DNA from: Allantophomopsis cytisporea
Lineage: Eukaryota; Ascomycota; Leotiomycetes; Phacidiales; Phacidiaceae
DNA: 64,000 nucleotides
Reading direction: 5' to 3'
Assembly (NCBI GenBank): GCA_024752435.1
Contig: CP103031.1
Location: 124,001-188,000, forward strand
Position numbers and translations under genes: made by a program. How positions within the stretch are numbered: the stretch's first letter is position 1; each line of letters starts with the position of its first letter. Shown one piece after another: positions 25,041 to 35,897 of the stretch. The notes beneath the pieces are model-generated. The model made no database searches. It was not told the origin of the DNA and saw only the letters and a program-made list of their open reading frames with translations.

Positions 25041-28000
25041 ATGTCTTCTATGCAGCCTCATCCCCATCACGCGCCGCAGGGTCCTCCAGCTCCGCAACAC
25101 CTGCCTCATCAAAGACCCTCGAGTGTCGTTCATCAACAACATCAACAAGCTCCTCCGCCGCAACCGCAGCATCCAAACGCGTACCCATCATCTCACGGTC
25201 TACCGCACTACCCTTCCAGCGCTCAGGGTCCATCCGCGCAGCATCCGCAAGATATCCCACAATACTACGCGCATCCGAGTCCATATAGCACGCCGAGCGC
25301 GTCAGGAACCTATTCTTCGACCGGTAAGCCGAAATCGCGGAAGGAAAAGACGCGTTTTGGAGTAATTCCTGACTGATCAAAAGCTCCAGAAACTCCAGAC
25401 ATCATGGCCGCAGCCCAGCTGGGTCGCCCGCAGTACCCCCCGATCTCATACCATACTCCTCAATCCAACTCTCCAGCTTCTGTGAATTCTCCCTCGGGGC
25501 ACGATCAACATGGGCGCAGTATCTACGGTCAACCTGGTCCACAGCTTCAACAGCCAATGTATCCATATCCTCCGCAACAGCAACAGTACCAGCCGATGGC
25601 GCAAAGCCAAGCTCCATACGGCCAGCACCCTCAACAGCACCATTCGATGACTTCCCAGCCAAATCTCCTGATGTCACATCAAACAAGCCAGCACCAGATG
25701 CAGCACCCTTCGCAGCACCCGCAGCAAGCCATGACGAGCAGCCCAAGAACCAAATTGGAGATTGGCGCGCCTTTACAGAGACCGCCATCCGGCCCTCTTG
25801 GTCCTCCACAACACCAGGCTCAAAATGGCCCCCCCATGAACCAGAACAACGGAAATGTTCCAGGAAATGGTGCCAACCCGAACGCTGCGCCAGGACCAAT
25901 TCCAGCGACTACTCCTTTGGTTGTGCGCCAGGACAACAATGGTGTTCAGTGGATCGCATTCGAGTACTCTCGCGATCGCGTAAAGATGGAATACACTATC
26001 CGGTGCGATGTTGAGTCCGTCAACGTCGAGACCCTTCCACCAGAGTTCAAGACCGAGAACTGTGTCTACCCACGAGCTTGTTGCAGCAAGGACCAGTACA
26101 GGGGCAATCGTTTGGTTTACGAGACAGAGTGCAACACTGTTGGCTGGGCCCTGGCGGAACTCAATGCTTGTCTCCGCGGCAAGCGAGGATTGATTCAGAG
26201 AGCAGTCGACAGTTGGAGAAACAGCAATCAGGACCCACGATTGCGGAGTAGACGTGTTCGCCGCATGGCCAAAATCAATAACCGTAAACAGGTCCAGCCA
26301 ACTGCGCATCCACAAATGGCTGATCCCAGTGTCCCGCGGCTCCTGCCTCCCTCTGGCATGGGCTCTACTGGGGGTCAAAGTGGCATGGGCAAGCCTAGTC
26401 TCGGTAACATGGGAGGGCCACAATTGCACCACCACCACGCCCACCCCGATGGAAATTCTCAAGGCGGCGCAGACGACGTTAGCGGTATGTTTCACCACCA
26501 GATGTGATTATTGCTTGCCTTGTTTATCATTGTTTGAGTTGTGTGCACTTGCACTTGCTTGTTCGTTATTGCGCACTTGCACGCTTGCACAGTGCGCCAA
26601 AAATTGTCTTGTCGCTATTCTTGTGTGTCTTGTGTGGTTGTCGTCGTTGCTTGTTGCTGCTATTATGAAATACCTCTTATTTTTCTTTTTCATTCTCTAC
26701 TTCTTATGTCTATGTTTCGCTCGCGAATATACCTGTTGCTGCAATTGGGAGGAATCTGGGAAATTTGTTCTGCGCATTTTGGGCACATTTGTCTAGCACT
26801 CACATGCACAAACGCGCACACACTTCACAAACCACACACACTTCTTGTATAATACATATCTGCACTTTTTTGGCTTATTGTACTCTGTTGTACACACTTT
26901 GTTGTACTGCTTGCTGCTGCTGCTGCTGCTACCATTGCTGTTGCTGCCCTTTTTTGCGCGAGCTACACTCATGTGCGACGTGCACGCGGGGAACATAGGA
27001 CATAGGACATTTACCACTCCCATGGACACCCTTGTCACTATGTTCGCCGTTATTTGACCGTTCTACGGTCACATCCGTTCACCGTTTTTACGGTTCACGC
27101 TTCAAACCCCACATTGCAAGGCTTTGCGTTGTATTTTTGCTTCCCCTGCATAGTTTTGCTTCGCTTGCCGAGATAGAACGTAGGCTAATTGGATGATCTT
27201 GACAGGCGACGGAGATTATGTCGAGGAACAGACGCACCATCACCACCAGGCCCCAAATGGTGCACCCGCAAACCCTGCCGATGATGTTCGCCAGGCCCAA
27301 ACCTTCCCGGGGTATTCGGGATCTTACCCTCCCAATGCGAACGTCGGTGGCGCCTCCATGGCTCCCAATGTTCATGATGGCATGGGCCCTATGTCGTCGC
27401 ACACTTCAAATGCCATCACGGCATCGCAGCAGGCTAAGGATGATGACGACAAAAACTCTCTCTTTGGGGACATTCCTGCAGCAAAGAAACGCAAGTTCAT
27501 CCTTGTGGACGATCCGGCTCGTGGAAACCGTGTAAGAGTCAAGGTTACCCTCGACGCCGTCGAGATCACAGAGATCCCAGATTCCTATCGTAAGAGCAAC
27601 TCTGTCTACCCTCGATCATGGTTCCCCATGCAGATGCAGAGTCCTCCTCCATCAGCTCGAGGCAGTCGTTTCTTTGAGGATGATGATGCCAGTGATGATG
27701 GACAGAGAGGTAGGACCATGGTTCCCGTTCCTACCATGGATGGTGGAAAGATGGATATCTCTACGCCCAAGATTAGAAGAAGCCGAAGAGCCAAGGAAGT
27801 CAAATTGAACGACCTTGGTTACAGGATGTCATGGGCCCAGAGTCGTGTCTTTGCTGGTCGTGCCGTATTCCTGCAGCGAGCTCGTAAGTTTTCATCCAAA
27901 ATCCTAACCAAGATACTTCCAACTAACTCGTTATCAGTTGAATGCTGGCGCAACAAAGTCCGATCTACAATGGAGTCGACGGGTCAAGACGTCTCCGTCG

Positions 28001-28083
28001 CTGCACCGCACTTCGAAACCCGTGTCGGAAAGCGAAGATGGGCAGAACGATCCCGTCGTGCTAAGAAAGAAGACGACAACTAA
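25041..28083 (+). CDS. medA: Medusa-type developmental transcriptional regulator (MedA/REN1/ACR1 family)
   Basis: Four exons (25041-25323, 25384-26484, 27206-27883, 27938-28083) give 735 residues. Residues 1 to about 275 are disordered and rich in Pro, Gln and His. The first conserved block (about 277-400) starts at QWIAFEYSRDRVKMEYTIRC, includes ENCVYPRACCSKDQYRGNR, and ends in a basic RSRRVRRMAKINNRK segment. A His-rich linker follows. The second block (from about 548) contains LFGDIPAAKKRKFILVDD and SNSVYPRSWFPMQMQSP, with a nuclear-localisation-like KKRK. A last block runs NDLGYRMSWAQSRVFAGR to WRNKVRSTM. These features match fungal Medusa proteins. In Aspergillus, Fusarium (REN1) and Magnaporthe (ACR1) such proteins are nuclear regulators of conidiophore and conidium formation. 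The start Met is the first in the Pro/His-rich exon, and splicing at GTAAGC restores the STAPETPDIMAAAQ transition. The second intron is 721 bp. Confidence 0.93.
26485..27205 (+). other. Unusually long intron of the medusa gene with internal hairpins
   Basis: The donor GTATGT at 26485 and acceptor GACAG at 27205 restore the frame exactly (Ser-Gly-Asp-Gly across the junction). All other introns in this window are about 40-90 bp. If it is not removed, six extra codons and a TGA end the protein after the first conserved block. Near its 3' end are two perfect hairpins: TGACCGT/ACGGTCA at 27055-27071 (3-base loop) and ACCGT/ACGGT at 27081-27094 (4-base loop). Confidence 0.8.
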
Positions 28084-29307
28084 AGCTCTTGCGCACGAAT
28101 ACGAAATGGCATGTTTCTTTTGATCGCGTCGAATTGAACTGCATTTTGTTATACTACTTACGAGAACTACACTTTACGATAGGCGGATCATTTCTTGCTT
28201 GCGTGCGACATTGTTTGAGCATGGCATTGCTTGCTAGTTGAGAATATACCCTTCCTTTTCTTTAATCTTATGCCTTCGTCTCCTTCAAACTTTTGTTGGA
28301 GTGAGGTTATCTTTGTGGATGAGTTGTTTGTCATCAGTGTGCATATTATATATTGGCATGGCATGCGTTCTTTGTATTGATCATTCTTTGACATTCATTG
28401 TATGTTTTTGGCTGTTGGCTGGAGTGGGGAGGATAGACTTGGTTGATGAAGCTGTGCTCTCTCTCAACGGGCTATATATCCTGCTACTTGGTTGCTGGAT
28501 GGCTAGTGGTGTATACTCTCTTTACTGGCAGTTGGCGTGAGGATGGGTTGGTCGATAACGAATTTGCATTTATTGAATATATATGAATAGGAGTGATGCC
28601 TTGATGTGGTAGACTATGATAAATTGAAACCATGACCATCGTTTTTGTAGCTGCTTGGAACTGTGATAGTATGACCAGTCTGCGTGAGATCTTGAGTGGG
28701 CATGAAGTGAAGAGTGCTTAATATTTCGAGTTCATTCACTTGGCCGAAGTGTAAATGTCGTACAACCTCTTTCTCTTGGATATTGTCGCCCATATCCACA
28801 ACATTGGTACAAAGAGACCATTTGTAGAAGGGACAACTAGTCTACCAAAAGAAGAAGAAGAAGAAGAAGAAGAAAGAAAGAAAGAAAATTTGCGACAAAA
28901 TGAATAATCGGCATCGTTTCTCTTGTTGCGATTTTTTTGTCATTGCGAAAGTTCTCATTACCTCGCTTTCTTTGTCACCGGTTTATCGACAAGAACGATA
29001 CTCGGCACAATTCGATGATGATGCTGCAGGCAGGCAGGCAGCCGGTATCGAGAATGGTGGCAGAAGCGCTTTTCTTGATAAGTACGTATGACTGGTCGCT
29101 ACAGACCCGGTCATAGTAATACGGTTATCGACAGTTATAGTCATCGAAGCTGTGCATAGATTAAGACCCATACACGTTATGCTGAAGTGTCATAATCTAC
29201 ACAAAACGTTTTTCACAAGATAGATGAACAGTTCATAGATGTGTGCATATGTTGGCAGCGATTAATTTAGGTTGTCGGCTATATAGTGTTATTAGGAATC
29301 ATCTGTC
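28084..29307. other. Intergenic region downstream of medusa
   Basis: It holds the medusa 3' untranslated region and an AAG microsatellite at 28848-28884. I see no further gene. Confidence 0.5.
28848..28884. repeat. AAG / AAAG microsatellite
   Basis: About eight AAG units are followed by AAAG units. Confidence 0.85.
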
Positions 29308-29425
29308 ACATACGACCACAGACTGAGGAGAACTGGGCATCCCGTCCGCTCTGCCATACATAAACCTCAGATCGGTAGACTAGTAGTTGGGTGGGTGACC
29401 ACCAGCGAATCCCTACTGTTGTATG
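29308..29425 (+). rRNA. 5S ribosomal RNA
   Basis: The sequence runs from ACATACGACC to GTTGTATG(T), about 118 bases, the usual 5S length. The ends pair (ACATAC with GTATGT, helix I). CTGAGG at about 29322 pairs with CCTCAG (helix II), and CGGTAG pairs with CTACTG (helix IV/V). The conserved 3' block GGGTGGGTGACCACCAGCGA is intact, so the internal RNA polymerase III promoter region is likely functional. A TTTTT run follows at once as terminator. A solitary 5S gene among protein genes is normal in Pezizomycotina. Small differences from the 5S sequence I remember (GAGGAGAACTGGGC in loop A/helix III) leave open that it is a minor variant. Confidence 0.9.
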
Positions 29426-29430
29426 TTTTT
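29426..29430 (+). terminator. RNA polymerase III T-run terminator of 5S rRNA
   Basis: Five T residues lie directly after the 5S 3' end, the standard pol III stop signal. Confidence 0.7.
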
Positions 29431-29785
29431 GCATTTTCAATGCTTTTGATATTTTTTGCTGGTGGGCAACGAAGTATGACGGTAAGGTTGAGGAGGAATA
29501 TTAGTGGCGGACTCTTGCTTTTGTAGTTGATATGTACACAGATCGGATGCGGTTCCTATGTAGATTGCTTAAGCACTTGATCGTACAGCTTTTACTGTCT
29601 ATTGTCAAGTGTTAGCTGTAAATAGCGGCAGAGTATGTTCTAGGAATAGTTGATTCTGTAGATTTTTATGCCATAGCTACAGCTCAAGGCAAAAACTATC
29701 AAGCAGGCGACTGAAATGACTATTAGTTTATACAAGAATGAAAATTTGGGTATGTTGGAGAGCAAGACCATGTTCTGTTTCATTA
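29426..29785 (+). repeat. 5S-flank repeat, copy A
   Basis: About 360 bp downstream of the 5S gene align by eye, with many substitutions and small gaps, to 30873-31235. Shared segments include TGCTTTTGATATTTT, TGTAGTTGATA and the block around ATAGCTACA. The repeated unit therefore includes the 5S gene and its 3' flank. Confidence 0.65.
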
Positions 29786-30780
29786 CTTAATTAAACGAAG
29801 CTATAGCGACATTTATTACCTAGACGTCGAAGTATACATAGAAGCGTAGGAGCAAACTTCTATATTATCACCCTTTGTTTGTATCTCGTAGTCATTAAAA
29901 TAGACTTTCCTTGCTTGAAATAAGATTGAAAAATATAAGCTTCTTTCCACAGGTTTCCGCATTTGTATAGCGTATAGCGCTATAACAGCCCTGCCTGGCA
30001 TTTTGGCGAATTTATATCTACGAAATGCCAAAGAATTGGGATAAGATGTCGTAGATTCTTAGTTATGATATGAATTCGAATAGAACGTTTTGTAAAGGAC
30101 TGGGTAAACAGGAAAGGGTAGGGGATCAGAATAGTCATTTTTCATCTTGAGATTTTATAAAAGGCGACTCAAGTTATTTTCCTATTCTCTATACTTCCCT
30201 AGATATCTCTTTAAAATTTGCCAAACCAAACTTTTCAATTTGTTAGCCTTCTTCGTTTCTAGCATAACATATATGAACCTCCAAATACAGTGGGATCATT
30301 GCTTCTTGAAATATATATATCGAAACGTCTTTTCTTGCTTACAGAGACAATGCAGACTAGTAGGAGTAACTGTTCCTACAGTACTGTTTACTACTAGGCG
30401 TCGAGGTGGATCTGCCATCTGAAACCTCTCAAAAATCATAGACAATTTTGACCCACTTCAGGTGTCCAGCCATGAGTAAGATGTGCTTGATTATCTGGCG
30501 GATATTTCGATGTAGATTTAATGGTATACTGGAAGTAGCCAAGAGGCTGGAGGTGGAAAGGAATCGATGGACAAAGGAATTGAAAGAAGTTGGGTTAACG
30601 TATACCAGTTGGTATCTGCTCCAATATTACTGAAAGTCGGCTCTGCCAGTTCGTCATTGTCTAATTACCAACAATTTCGGCTCAGCTCAGCCCAACTTAT
30701 ACAAAATAAAGTTGCTGACCGCTGCCACAAAGGTATATTACTCTCCAACATTAGGTAACAGAACTCGCGCCGTACCTCTC
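29786..30780. other. Spacer between the two 5S-linked repeats
   Basis: A+T-rich DNA with open frames of 60-90 codons on both strands, none recognisable. I see nothing supportable in it. Confidence 0.4.
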
Positions 30781-30869
30781 ATGGTGATTGGAAAGATGGA
30801 TTCTGCCACCCATTCACTGATGGTGCGCTGTGCGGAATTGAAATGGGTGGTGATTATACTGTAGTATGT
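30781..30869 (+). pseudogene. Degenerate 5S rRNA copy
   Basis: Fragments of 5S remain in order: TCTGCCA, GGGTGGTGA and ACTGTAGTATGT, followed by TTTTT. The 5' half and most helices are gone. The downstream flank matches that of the intact 5S copy at 29308, so this is a decayed duplicate. The 5' limit is uncertain. Confidence 0.5.
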
Positions 30870-30872
30870 ATT

Positions 30873-31235
30873 TTTGAATTTTGATGCTTTTGATATTTTG
30901 GGAGTAGGAAATGAGGTGTGGTTATAAGAGTGAAAGAAGAAAATTATTTGCAGACACTTGCTTATGTAGTTGATACGTATACAAACCAGATGCAGTGCCT
31001 AGATGGTTCATTTAGGCACTTGGTTGCATAAACCTAAAGTTTGGATGGTGTGACTGTTATAGCCATATATCTTCAAGTGTGAGAGGTCAGAGTGTGTTCT
31101 AACACCGGTTGGTTCTACAAATTTTCGAAGCTATAGCTACAATTTAAGGGAAAAAAATACCAAACATTCGACTAAAAAGACTAACACTCTATAAAAATGT
31201 GGATTTGGGCACCTTTTAGAGCAGAAACCTATTCT
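30873..31235 (+). repeat. 5S-flank repeat, copy B
   Basis: Diverged partner of 29426-29785, about 1444 bp further on and in the same orientation. It ends near TTCTGTATATGAGCC, just before unrelated DNA leading to the kinase-ankyrin gene. Confidence 0.6.
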
Positions 31236-31514
31236 GTATATGAGCCGCTGCTTGGCCGAAGAAGAGCTTCACTTAGGTGAAAATTACACCGACGGGGAAC
31301 TGAGCCTAGTGAAACCAATATGGGTCATGCTCGAAGAAGAAGAAGAGTTATGTTCGCTGCTGTTCTGCATTGTAAAAAAGGGAGCGGGTTTCACATACTT
31401 TACAGTGTTGGTTGGGACCATCAAATAGCTTCACGATAGATCAGACAATATCATTACTACATGCGTATCATACCGACACCATCGCTTTTTAGAGAATGGG
31501 GCGTTCTTGAGTAT

Positions 31515-33733
31515 CTATGCAATATGTCTACGCCTCTTCTTAAGCACATAGCGCAACGCTTTTAGACCACCAGCATTTTTCGCCGCAGTCTCTTCGTGCT
31601 CTTGTAATAGCTTTAGAACTGCCCGAGGCCCCTTGTGAGCCGCAAAGTGCGTCGCTGTGAACTTTTTAGCACACTTCGCCTCGACATCTGCGCCACTATT
31701 TAGTAGTAGTTCTACAACAGTTTCATGCCCAGATATAGCCGCAAAGTGCAGTGCTGTGGGCCCATCAGTAGTCTTCGCTTCAATGTTTGAGCCACTCTTT
31801 AGTAGCAGCTGTACAATAGCTACATGCCCTCTGTAAGCCGCAAAGTGCATTGCTGTGAGCCCATTAGCATTCTTCGCTTCGATGTCTTCGCCACTCTCCA
31901 GTAGCAGCTGTACAACATTTATATGCCCCTCATAAGCTGCCATGTGCAGTGCTGTGAGCCCATCAGTAGCCTTCGCTTCAATATCTGCGCCACTCTTTAG
32001 TAGCAGCTGTACAATAGCTTCGCGCCCTCTACAAGCTGCCGACTGCAGCACTGTGATCTTTTTAGCACTCTTCGCTTCAATGTCTGCGCCACTCTTCAGT
32101 AGAAGCTGCACAACAGCTTCGTGCCCATAACAAGCCGCCAAGTGTAGCGCAGTGAACCCGTCAGTATTCTTCGCTTCAATTTTCGCGCCATTCTTTAGCA
32201 GTTCCCGTACGGTCAGCTCATCTCCCTTCTCAGACGCACGGTGAAGTGCGCTCTCTCCTGGGCGCAGCTGCATATCTGACTCGTTTCCCTTAACGTTCGC
32301 CAAATTTCTGGATCCGCTACGTAGAAGTAGTTCACTGGTCTGTTTATCTGGAGCTATATGGGCTTGAAAAGTGCCCGATAAGGTAATAGTAGGCTCTCGA
32401 ACGCTTTGTGCTGATAAGTCAGCCCTGGCCTGATCTGAGGAACTCCTGAGTGTACTGCTCGTGGACAAGGAATTCATTTGTGAGGGCGAAGACGAAGAAA
32501 ATGGATTGAGGCCGCCATGACAGATTGTATGGTAATCTATAGCAGAGATAGAAAGGTCTGCAAGTCCGAGTATCTCACTCGATTGTTGAAGATCTTCTGA
32601 AGATCTTCGGCTATCAGAGCCTTCGAGAATCTCAGTTAGCTTTATAAGTTGTAAGAAAGAGAAATGATTATGAACCTACCTGTGGTAAACCATTCATGAC
32701 TTAGTGCTTGTGATGCTGAAAGTCGCTGCTTTGGATTTGTGACAAGGAGTTCCCGAATGAATTTGAAACACGAGTCTTCAACCCCGCTACTAAGGAGAGC
32801 AGCAGAAGGGAATAACGCACTGTCCTCGCAATATCTCATCAAGAGTGTATCTTGCAGAAAAGGAACATCGCCGCTGACTAATCGATACGTAAGGCACCCA
32901 ACCGCCCATAGATCGACAGCATTGGTATATTCAGCACTTGAGCTAGCTGCGTCCAAATAGTCGAGGACTTCAGGAGCCATGTAATGCCGTGTACCAATAT
33001 TTGTACGATACGCCGTGAAGTCCGTCAATTTCTTACTCAATCCAAAGTCGGCAAGTTTGATCCACCATCTCGGAGGCCCATGAATTACTAAAACGTTCTG
33101 CAATGTAATATGATTAGCAGAAAAGTTGTTAAATGCAGCTATCAAGGTGGCAATTTACCTGTGGCTTGAGGTCACAGTGGGCAAAAGACTCAGCGTGCAT
33201 AATCTCTAAGCCTGAAAGTATCTGTTCAGTAATATCTCGAGCCTCAGCCTCAGGTAGCTTCCCAGAATGCTCCGCCACGTTTCTTTCAAGATTTCCTAAC
33301 TGAGCATATTCCATGGTTAGGAAGATGTCCGAGTCATTCTTAAACCAACCAAGAAAATCGACGAAAACGGCAGCTTCTCGGTACTGTCTAACATCAGATA
33401 ACCTCAATATAATTATATTTAAGCTTAACTTACCTTTGGTTTGGAAAACTTTAATAGCGCTTCCAATTCCTTTGTGCACTCACTAACGCTCAGACCTGTA
33501 CTTGCTGTAGAGATCCTTTTCACAGCCCTCTCTTTTCCGCCTTCCTTGTTCTTTTCTAGGCGTACTTGGCCAAAATTTCCGGTGTCTAAGAACTGCTCGA
33601 TGTGCCACACCTTTGTTTCCTTTTGTCGCCTAATGTTTCTCGCAGGATCAGATATGTAATGTATCTCCTCTACCCGGTCTTCATAGACTCTCGCATCGAT
33701 TCGCCAGTGCTCGAGATCCGACTTTGAACCCAT
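31515..33733 (-). CDS. Protein kinase - ankyrin repeat fusion protein
   Basis: Four exons on the minus strand (33733-33434, 33383-33159, 33097-32680, 32596-31515) give 674 residues. The kinase is complete. It has a glycine loop GNFGQV (52-57), Lys72 in AVKRIS, HCDLKPQN with catalytic Asp171, ADFGLSKK with Asp192, and MAPEVLDY (215-222), followed by DLWAVGCLTYRL. It should be an active Ser/Thr kinase. A Ser-rich linker (about 315-425) leads to seven ankyrin repeats and a degenerate eighth (about 428-670), each 33 residues, of the ADIEAK..DGLTALHMAAYEGH..VVQLLLKSG type. The last intron uses a GCTAACTGAG branch site and a CTTCAG acceptor. Any reading without that intron runs into stops. Target and pathway are unknown. 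Kinase plus high-identity repeats recalls fungal incompatibility or NLR-like repertoires, which is inference. Head to head, 470 bp away, lies a related-looking relic. Confidence 0.88.
31670..32170 (-). repeat. 99-bp tandem repeats coding for ankyrin units
   Basis: Consecutive 99-bp units inside the last exon of the kinase-ankyrin gene share long identical stretches (for example the segment around TAGTAGCAGCTGTACAA recurs every 99 bp). This points to recent duplication or ongoing homogenisation. Confidence 0.8.
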
Positions 33734-34199
33734 ACTTTACACGTTTATTCAAATAACTTCACTGTCTCAGATAGTGTTCGAACCCGCTGTCGCTGATGAT
33801 ATGTAATTAACAACAATAGGATGAATTAACTTGGCTTTAGATGTGCTCGATATATCCGCAGAGTGGTATTACGACTTTGCTAGGCAGTCGTTGACCAGAC
33901 TCCTCATTGCTACATTTATGAGTTCTGTAGGGTGGGGGCGCTTTCGCTGATGGCCACTCAATTCCTTGGGTGGCAATTGTTTTCAGCCTTGCCTAATGAC
34001 CAATCAATACTATATCTATATGCCAAGTTTTTCCCACATTATTTGAGAAGACAGACAGAACTCTTTAGTTCTTTCCTCGTATCAAAGGCACTAGTTGCAA
34101 CGGTATAAGAAAACCTGTCCATATCCCTAGATTATATCAACAACAATTAAGGAGGGTGGGACAGCCCTCGCCGTTGTCGCATTTGCTCATGAATGTCTC
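33734..34199. other. Divergent intergenic region between kinase-ankyrin gene and relic
   Basis: 466 bp that would hold both promoters. I see no open frame or RNA gene. Confidence 0.5.
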
Positions 34200-35897
34200 A
34201 AGTATGAATCTATGGTTTGTATGGTTCAAATTGATCTCAATTTCAATCATTTAGATATGGCGAAATCCTTCAAAAGATGCCAAAGCTATCTTCATGCTGA
34301 AGAAGAAGCAACTGAGCTGCTAGTCTCCATTGAAAGTAATTGGATGAAGATAGAGGCTCAAATCGAAGTGCTGAAAACGATAGCAAGCAAGGACCTCATG
34401 AACAAAAAGTTACAAGATATGCAATCACGTGTTATGTCTCAGCTTGAAGGAAAAGCTCAAGACTGCTAGTTTAAGTCTTGAGCAAATGTTGAGCGAGAAG
34501 ACGAAGTTTGAGAATGCAAAGAAAGATGAATGGAAGCACAATGAGTGAGACATCAGCAGAATGATGAAGACCGAGGAAACATGAGAGCATCGAAGAAAGT
34601 GAAATACGTCCTGAAGAAGAGCGCTCTCTACCAATTGTCGACGAAATTGAGAAGTGGCAGCTGAGATACGATCCCACTTGGATCCTGATCATGTAAATGC
34701 CGATTGGCAATATCGACAAAGGATTCCAACAACAGAAGAAGCTTGGGCGCGAGCACATCCCAATTGTAATTTCAGCAAAAGTAATTCGCGACGTTGTAAG
34801 AGCCAACCAAGATGAAGGTGTTGAGGGCTGAAGATCTATCTGGATTGAGCACTTTAACCTGAAATTCGAGCATCCCTTACTCTTCTGTCTACTTCTCGAT
34901 GCTGAGAAGTACAAAGGAGAAGGTTCCAATTGATACCATGCGTGTTAACGATAGAGTCGATGCTCAAGGTACTATAAGAGGAGTCCGAAACCTGGCTCGA
35001 AATCCCGTCGTAGAATTTGATCCTTCTACTTTCGATCTTCGAAGTGTCGAGGAGTGTTTGAGGTCGCAAACACGCGAAATTCGTCAACTTAAGGATCTTT
35101 CTCTCTGGAATTCAAGTTTGTTCTTAGTGTCCCTCCTCAACTCTCATATCCTCAGAGCCTACTAGCCATCCTACTTTCTGAAACTTCTTGCCCACTTGAT
35201 GAGCGACTGGATCTGGCAAAGACACTAACCAGCTCGGTTCTCTTTATGCACAAAAACATCCTTCGACTTGAGACTGTAATCGTCTTCCAAAACGATTCCT
35301 CAGTTATCGCAGGCCCATTCTTGGCTGGCTTTGATAGATTCCGTGTCGAGGATAGTTACCTATCTCATAGAGGACGATATCTGGGAACACAATCTTTGTA
35401 GAATCCCATTCAAACTCTCTTTGCTTATGTTTACAAGTTGTCCACCAGATCGGCACCCAAGCCGTCAAGACACACACACAGAAGTTGACTACCAAATGCA
35501 ACATGATATGTGTAGTCTAGGTGTCGTTCTCTTGGAGATTGGCTTGTGGAGATCATTTGTGCTCTATACTCCTGAGGAAGCATCTTCATTCCCCATTCCA
35601 TGTGATATACTCGGGCCCATAGGCTTGCCGTCCTCCCGAATGTCTCTCAGCGGCGCGTTGAAAATCAAAGTGAAGCTTGAAGAACTTGCTGCAGAGAAAC
35701 TGCCAACCCGATTGAGCAGGCGATAAATCGATGCCGTGCTATTTTGCTTGCGATGTCTAGACATAGAAAGTGATGCAGCTTATGATGGTATGGGATTTGA
35801 AACAGGCTGTACAGACTTGATGAACGAAGATGGAGACATTATCGGGGTAAGATACGTTGAAAATGTGGTAGAGAAGATCCAAGAAATTGTCATATAA
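34200..35897 (+). pseudogene. Relic of a HeLo/pseudokinase-type incompatibility-like gene
   Basis: Pieces of one protein family follow each other in all three forward frames. First comes an N-terminal helical part (34212-34466), including SFKRCQSYLHAEEEATELL and SIESNWMKIEAQIEVLKTI. A middle part (34580-34930), broken by stops and at least two frame changes, includes KSALYQL and then VDEIEKWQLRYDPTWILIM. A pseudokinase-like part ends with MQHDMCSLGVVLLEIGLW (35490-35550). The C-terminal tail ends NEDGDIIGVRYVENVVEKI before TAA at 35895. Intact fungal relatives with an N-terminal helical (prion-inhibition/HeLo-like) domain and a C-terminal kinase-like domain show the same order. Stops in every frame rule out an intact gene, and introns alone cannot rescue it. 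Confidence 0.75.

Noticed and set aside
23807..25288. 493-codon frame as a protein gene
   Set aside because: Low-complexity Ser/Pro/Arg product that overlaps the medusa start in another frame. Kept only as a possible upstream open frame.
25402..26498. Long minus-strand frames of 165 and 241 codons
   Set aside because: They are shadows of the second medusa exon, whose forward translation is clearly conserved.
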